From Halobacteriovorax sp. (GTDB lineage: Bacteria > Bdellovibrionota > Bacteriovoracia > Bacteriovoracales > Bacteriovoracaceae), in NCBI GenBank assembly GCA_002716825.1, contig PBCC01000045.1:1-64000 (forward strand): a stretch of DNA of 64,000 nt. Reading direction: 5' to 3'. Below are positions 60,629-64,000 of this stretch, in pieces (position 1 is the stretch's first letter; the number at the start of each line of letters is the position of its first letter). Under the pieces are notes generated by a model, which saw nothing but the letters and a program-made list of their open reading frames with translations, did no database searches and had not been told where the DNA came from. Both the position numbers and the translations under genes were made by a program.

Positions 60629-61544
60629 TAACCCAAGCCTTATGGGGAAGGGGACCTGCAAAGTCCTTGGGTACTGAAAGATAAGTGATTTCTTTGGCAT
60701 CACAGGCTTCGAGTAGCTCTTCGTCGAATTTAAACTTCTTCTTATTTGTTGAAAAATAGAGAGTTCCACCCACAGATAATCTATCAATGGCAGCAGCGAT
60801 AAGCCCGGGATGATCGCGCTGAATATCAAAGGCATCTTGCATCTTCTTTGAATTTGAAAATGAAGGTGGATCGAGGAAAATAATATCAAATTTCTCTTTC
60901 TCACTCACAAGGTAATCAAGAGCATCGGCCCTAAGTAGTGCGTGTTTTGAGGTGCTGATACCATTTAGTAAAAAATTTCTCTGGGCCCAGTCTAGGTAGG
61001 TGTTAGACATATCGACGCTTAGTGAAGACTTTGCTCCACCAAGGGCGGCTTGGACTGTGACGCTGCCGGTGTAACAGAAAAGATTAAGTACTTTCTTGCC
61101 GGCCGACTCTTTAAACATTTTTTTGCGTAGAGGGCGATGATCTAAAAACAGACCTGTATCAAGAAAATCAGATAGATTAACCTGAAGCAGGGCCTTGCCT
61201 TCTTTGACTTCCATTAGCTTTGTTGCGCGATCGAGTCGTTGGTACTGGGAATCCCCGCGCTGACGCTGTCGCTCTTTGATAAAAAGATCTTTTTCTTGTA
61301 TTCCCAGCTCGCTTAAAGCAAGTCGGATTTCATCAAGCTGTGTTTTAATTTTGTCAGGGGAGTCTAGCCCTTCGACTGCGCCAATATGAACAACAGCGCA
61401 AGGGCCATAAAGGTCGATGGTAAAGGGGTATTCTGGAATGTCGCGATTGATAAGGCGATAAGCTTCCGTTTCTTCAGTCTTTGCCCATTTTTTTAATGTC
61501 TTATACTTTTTGAGTATACGGTTTTTTAGTGGAGTATCATTCAT
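60615..61544 (-). CDS. RlmK-like 23S rRNA (guanine-N7) methyltransferase
   Basis: 309 residues from ATG 61544, which overlaps the upstream stop (ATGA). Two earlier in-frame ATGs (61568, 61556) lie inside that gene. The SAM-binding Rossmann core is clear: LDHRPLRKKM, KVLNLFCYTGSVTVQAALGGA (Motif I), SVDMSNTYLDWAQRNFLLNG, FDIIFLDPPSFSNSKKM (DPPSF) and FDIQRDH. Matches the C-terminal RlmK half of E. coli RlmL/K, which makes m7G2069. The RlmL half is not attached here. Confidence 0.85.
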   Translation of the reverse strand: MNDTPLKNRILKKYKTLKKWAKTEETEAYRLINRDIPEYPFTIDLYGPCAVVHIGAVEGLDSPDKIKTQLDEIRLALSELGIQEKDLFIKERQRQRGDSQYQRLDRATKLMEVKEGKALLQVNLSDFLDTGLFLDHRPLRKKMFKESAGKKVLNLFCYTGSVTVQAALGGAKSSLSVDMSNTYLDWAQRNFLLNGISTSKHALLRADALDYLVSEKEKFDIIFLDPPSFSNSKKMQDAFDIQRDHPGLIAAAIDRLSVGGTLYFSTNKKKFKFDEELLEACDAKEITYLSVPKDFAGPLPHKAWVIKKS

Positions 61545-61813
61545 TGTTGTTTCCATTGCTCGATCCATTTATGAAGTTGCAGAGCAAGCAATTCTTTGGC
61601 CACGACCTTAGAGCCCATGACTTTGAGTTGATTTCTTTTCAGGGACACTTGCATCGTATCTTTTTCTAAAATTGAAATTGTAAGATTGCCCATAACTTTT
61701 TTTTCAAGCTGAAGCTGATGTCCTAAAATCCATTTTTCTCTATAGAGCCACGGTAATAGTCCATGTCCAACAAAAATGAGCTGATCTCGCTCAAAGCTTG
61801 GATAGAGCTTCAT
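61541..61813 (-). CDS. small conserved-looking protein of unknown function
   Basis: 90 residues between prfC and the methyltransferase, overlapping both (ATGA at each end), a translational coupling that argues it is real. Basic, mixed alpha/beta, no signal peptide, Trp-rich ends (LPWLYREKWIL, WIEQWKQQ). No family is recognised. A ribosome- or RNA-related role fits the neighbours, as inference. Confidence 0.6.
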   Translation of the reverse strand: MKLYPSFERDQLIFVGHGLLPWLYREKWILGHQLQLEKKVMGNLTISILEKDTMQVSLKRNQLKVMGSKVVAKELLALQLHKWIEQWKQQ

Positions 61814-63405
61814 CGGTAGTCAGAGTTCCTAAAGAATTCAACTTCTGGGTTCTTCTCCATGACAAGCTTTAGATCCCATTCAGAGCGAACTGAAAAACAC
61901 GCTCTGTCTTTTCCGTCATAACAAATATTATTGGCATTATCGCGAATAAATTTATCTTTTGCGATATCATTTTTAAATTTCAGCCATCTCATACCTGTGA
62001 AAGGGTAGGATTCATAGGCTGCGTTTACATTGTATTCATCTTCAAGACGATACTTAACCACTTCAAATTGAAGCATACCTACGGCGCCTAAAATTTTCTC
62101 ATTCACCGTATGTCGAACAAACAGCTGAACAGTGCCTTCTTCAGATAACTGTCTTAAGCCTTTATCCAGCTGCTTGCCTTTAAGAGGGTCTTTGAGCAGG
62201 ACTTTATTAAAGATCTCTGGAGCGAAGCTTGGGATACCTGTGAACTGTATTTTTTCGCCTTCGGTGAAAGTATCACCAATTTGGTATTTACCAGTATCAT
62301 GCAAACCGATGATATCGCCTGGTAATGCGATTTCAGCAATCTCTCTGTCTTGTGCCTGAAAAATCATAGGCGTAGCAATCTTAATCTCTTTATCTGAACG
62401 GACGTGATAGAGCTTTGCTCCACGCTCAAATTTTCCACTGCAAACACGCATAAAAGCAACTCGGTCGCGGTGTTTTTTATCCATGTTAGCTTGGATTTTA
62501 AAAATAAAACCAGTGAAGTTCTTTTCGCTCGGTACGACTGTACGAAGCTCAGCATTCTCATCATAAGGCGCGAGTTTTACTTCGCGTTTGGCCGGGCCTG
62601 GTGACATTTCGCTGATGGCATCAAGAGTCTCTTTCACTCCGAAATTAGAAAGTGCTGAGCCAAAAAAGACTGGGGTTTGAATACCTGCCAAGTATTCCTT
62701 TGAATCGAGTGGTGAGATAAGCTCTTCGATCATCTCTAGATCACTTTTGAGCTTTTCTAGAAGAGCATCTGGTACGAGTTTTTTAACTTCTGCTGAAGTT
62801 AAGTCACTGGCATCAACGACAACTGGGTTGAGTGGATCTTTAGACGCTTTAAAATTTTGAATCTTCTTCGTTCGAAGGTCATAAACGCCTTTGAAGTCGA
62901 CACCATCACCAATAGGCCACGTCATTGGCACACATTGGATATTGAGAATTTTTTCAAGATTATCTAAAAGCTCAAACGGATCCATGGTGTCGCGGTCAAA
63001 CTTATTCATGAAAGTTACAATAGGCGTATCGCGCAACCTACACACTTCCATAAGTTTAATTGTTTGAGCTTCCACGCCTTTGGCAGAGTCGATCATCATA
63101 AGAACGGATTCAACCGCTGTGAGTGTTCTATAAGTATCTTCGGAGAAATCTTTGTGGCCTGGTGTATCGAGTAGGTGCATAAGGCGGTCGCGGTAGGGAA
63201 AACTCATGACAGATGAGCTAACAGAGATTCCGCGCTCTTTTTCAAGCTCCATCCAGTCAGATTTAGCGTAATTTCCCGACTTCGACTTCACCATCCCCGT
63301 ATCGCGAATGACCTGACCAAACCATAAGAGCTTTTCGGTCATGGTTGTCTTACCAGCATCGGGGTGGGAGATAATCGCGAAGGTGCAACGCTGTGCGTCT
63401 GTCAT
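61810..63405 (-). CDS. prfC: peptide chain release factor 3 (RF3)
   Basis: 531 residues from ATG 63405, six bases after GAGG; TTG 63417 is a longer alternative. GTPase motifs: SHPDAGKTTMTEK (G1, residues 13-25), ERGISVSSSVMSF (switch I), DTPGHKDF (G3), MNKFDRD (G4). Domain II and the C-terminal region include AVGMLQFEVVKYRLEDEYNV, typical for RF3. Releases RF1/RF2 from the ribosome after termination. First gene of an operon with the small protein and the methyltransferase. Confidence 0.95.
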   Translation of the reverse strand: MTDAQRCTFAIISHPDAGKTTMTEKLLWFGQVIRDTGMVKSKSGNYAKSDWMELEKERGISVSSSVMSFPYRDRLMHLLDTPGHKDFSEDTYRTLTAVESVLMMIDSAKGVEAQTIKLMEVCRLRDTPIVTFMNKFDRDTMDPFELLDNLEKILNIQCVPMTWPIGDGVDFKGVYDLRTKKIQNFKASKDPLNPVVVDASDLTSAEVKKLVPDALLEKLKSDLEMIEELISPLDSKEYLAGIQTPVFFGSALSNFGVKETLDAISEMSPGPAKREVKLAPYDENAELRTVVPSEKNFTGFIFKIQANMDKKHRDRVAFMRVCSGKFERGAKLYHVRSDKEIKIATPMIFQAQDREIAEIALPGDIIGLHDTGKYQIGDTFTEGEKIQFTGIPSFAPEIFNKVLLKDPLKGKQLDKGLRQLSEEGTVQLFVRHTVNEKILGAVGMLQFEVVKYRLEDEYNVNAAYESYPFTGMRWLKFKNDIAKDKFIRDNANNICYDGKDRACFSVRSEWDLKLVMEKNPEVEFFRNSDYR

Positions 63406-63442
63406 AAAATGCCTCAATCTTTTTTACATGCCTTAGTAACAG

Positions 63443-63460
63443 GGCCTGTCAATTCAGGCC
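63443..63460. repeat. perfect inverted repeat between prfC and the phosphoesterase
   Basis: GGCCTG (63443-63448) and CAGGCC (63455-63460) flank TCAATT. No T-run on either side, so an operator is more likely than a terminator, in a region with divergent genes. Confidence 0.4.
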
Positions 63461-63495
63461 AGATGAATTACAACGCCTACAAACAAAGGGTCTTT

Positions 63496-64000
63496 AAATG
63501 CGTCTATTTCCAGCTGTCCTCGTGACATTGTTCTTGCTGTGCGCTTTTGGTGCACGCGGTGATGAAGTTTTGCAAATTTTGCATACTAATGATGTTCACT
63601 CCTATTTTGATCATGCCCATCATGAACCTAATCGTGGCGGATACGGACGTATTAAAACTCTTATCGAGAAACTGAAGAAAGAAGCTAGCGACAAAGGAAT
63701 TAAAACTCTTGTGGTTGATGGCGGCGATTTCACAGAGGGTAACCTCTATTATATGGCCGATGAAGGTGTGCGCTCTTTTGAGATGTACGATCTTATCGGT
63801 TATGACGTTGCAGTGGTCGGCAACCATGACTACCTCATGGGAACTGACAAGTTTGACGACGCGATTGCGAGATCGTACCCAAAGGTGCGCTATGTTGGAG
63901 CGAATATTAATGTTGAAAGTCGATTCAAGCATCTCAAAGAGAAGCTTGAAGATGCTGCAGTCATTGACTACAACGGCTTTAAATTGGCCGTTCTTGGCTT
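63496..64000 (+). CDS. 5'-nucleotidase/UshA-type metallophosphoesterase, 3' end outside the window
   Basis: 168 residues visible from ATG 63496, with AAAGGG upstream; the frame runs off the right edge. The signal peptide ends FGARG-DE. Calcineurin-like phosphoesterase motifs: HTNDVHSYF (D32, H34), DGGDF (D74, D77) and GNHD (N109, H110, D111). The N-terminal half of the 5'-nucleotidase/UDP-sugar hydrolase group, which hydrolyses nucleotides in the periplasm. Adjoining roles such as nucleotide salvage from prey are inference. Confidence 0.85.

Noticed and set aside
63504-63932. 142-codon frame opposite the phosphoesterase
   Set aside because: The plus strand carries intact metallophosphoesterase motifs and a signal peptide here; the minus frame is a shadow.
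1-64000. tRNA, rRNA, CRISPR arrays, insertion sequences, phage genes or att sites
   Set aside because: No cloverleaf, rRNA segment, regularly spaced repeats, transposase motifs or integrase were seen. Apart from the Hpt region at 45607-45994, no gap between genes exceeds about 220 bp.

Overview
The window looks like chromosomal DNA of a Gram-negative predatory-type bacterium of the Bdellovibrionota, most plausibly Bacteriovoracia (Bacteriovorax/Halobacteriovorax/Peredibacter-like). This is inference, from moderate-to-low GC, many exported or outer-membrane proteins of unknown family, lipoprotein metallopeptidases, MipA/OmpV, a standalone CpaF-type ATPase, c-di-GMP-type signalling proteins, and frequent TTG/GTG starts placed 5-9 nt after a strong Shine-Dalgarno. 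No tRNA, rRNA, CRISPR array, insertion sequence or prophage was seen. Both edges cut genes: a large surface protein on the left and a 5'-nucleotidase-type phosphoesterase on the right.

Layout. 1-5.7 kb: a visibly AT-rich accessory block with a giant surface protein, a small secreted protein and two tandem exported paralogues. 5.7-7.9 kb: a retropepsin-like protease, YaiI, a MipA/OmpV porin-like protein and a small secreted protein. 7.9-17.3 kb (minus): thrS, then a tightly coupled six-gene operon (Ddl-type ATP-grasp ligase, an aminotransferase-GNAT-pseudoaminotransferase fusion, a C45 acyltransferase/peptidase, a class III aminotransferase and both subunits of a 3-oxoacid CoA-transferase). 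17.4-19.8 kb: a TPR regulator with winged helix, a secreted protein and an acetyltransferase. 19.9-26.0 kb: the conserved rimP-nusA-infB-rbfA-truB operon, with an intrinsic terminator just ahead of rimP. 26.1-34.2 kb: a membrane-anchored ferredoxin, a PilZ-like membrane protein, a 1.5-kb-residue-class lipoprotein metalloprotease (1539 aa) behind a beta-barrel gene, and an M14 peptidase. 34.4-39.1 kb: tyrS, rnhA, an acid phosphatase lipoprotein, an FKBP lipoprotein, a small exported protein and an HExxH peptidase. 39.3-41.9 kb: a YqfO-like domain protein, an exported small heat-shock protein, a cupredoxin-like protein and a CpaF-type ATPase. 41.9-45.6 kb: exported, barrel and small proteins of unknown role. 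45.6-49.4 kb: a signalling cluster (Hpt, response regulator, two HD-GYP-like proteins). 49.5-56.0 kb: an HNH protein and a set of uncharacterised envelope proteins. 56.1-64 kb: a giant radical SAM protein, an rRNA methyltransferase, a small protein, prfC and the cut phosphoesterase.

Three genes appear damaged or unusually decoded, each with its reading frame otherwise intact: an in-frame TGA near the end of the surface protein (2757), an in-frame TAG near the start of the CpaF-type ATPase (40838), and an Hpt phosphotransfer gene in which the codon at the expected start position is ATC (45873-45875). The most system-like candidate for new biology is the ligase/aminotransferase/acyltransferase/CoA-transferase operon at 7.9-15.5 kb, whose combination of activities I do not recognise as a described pathway.
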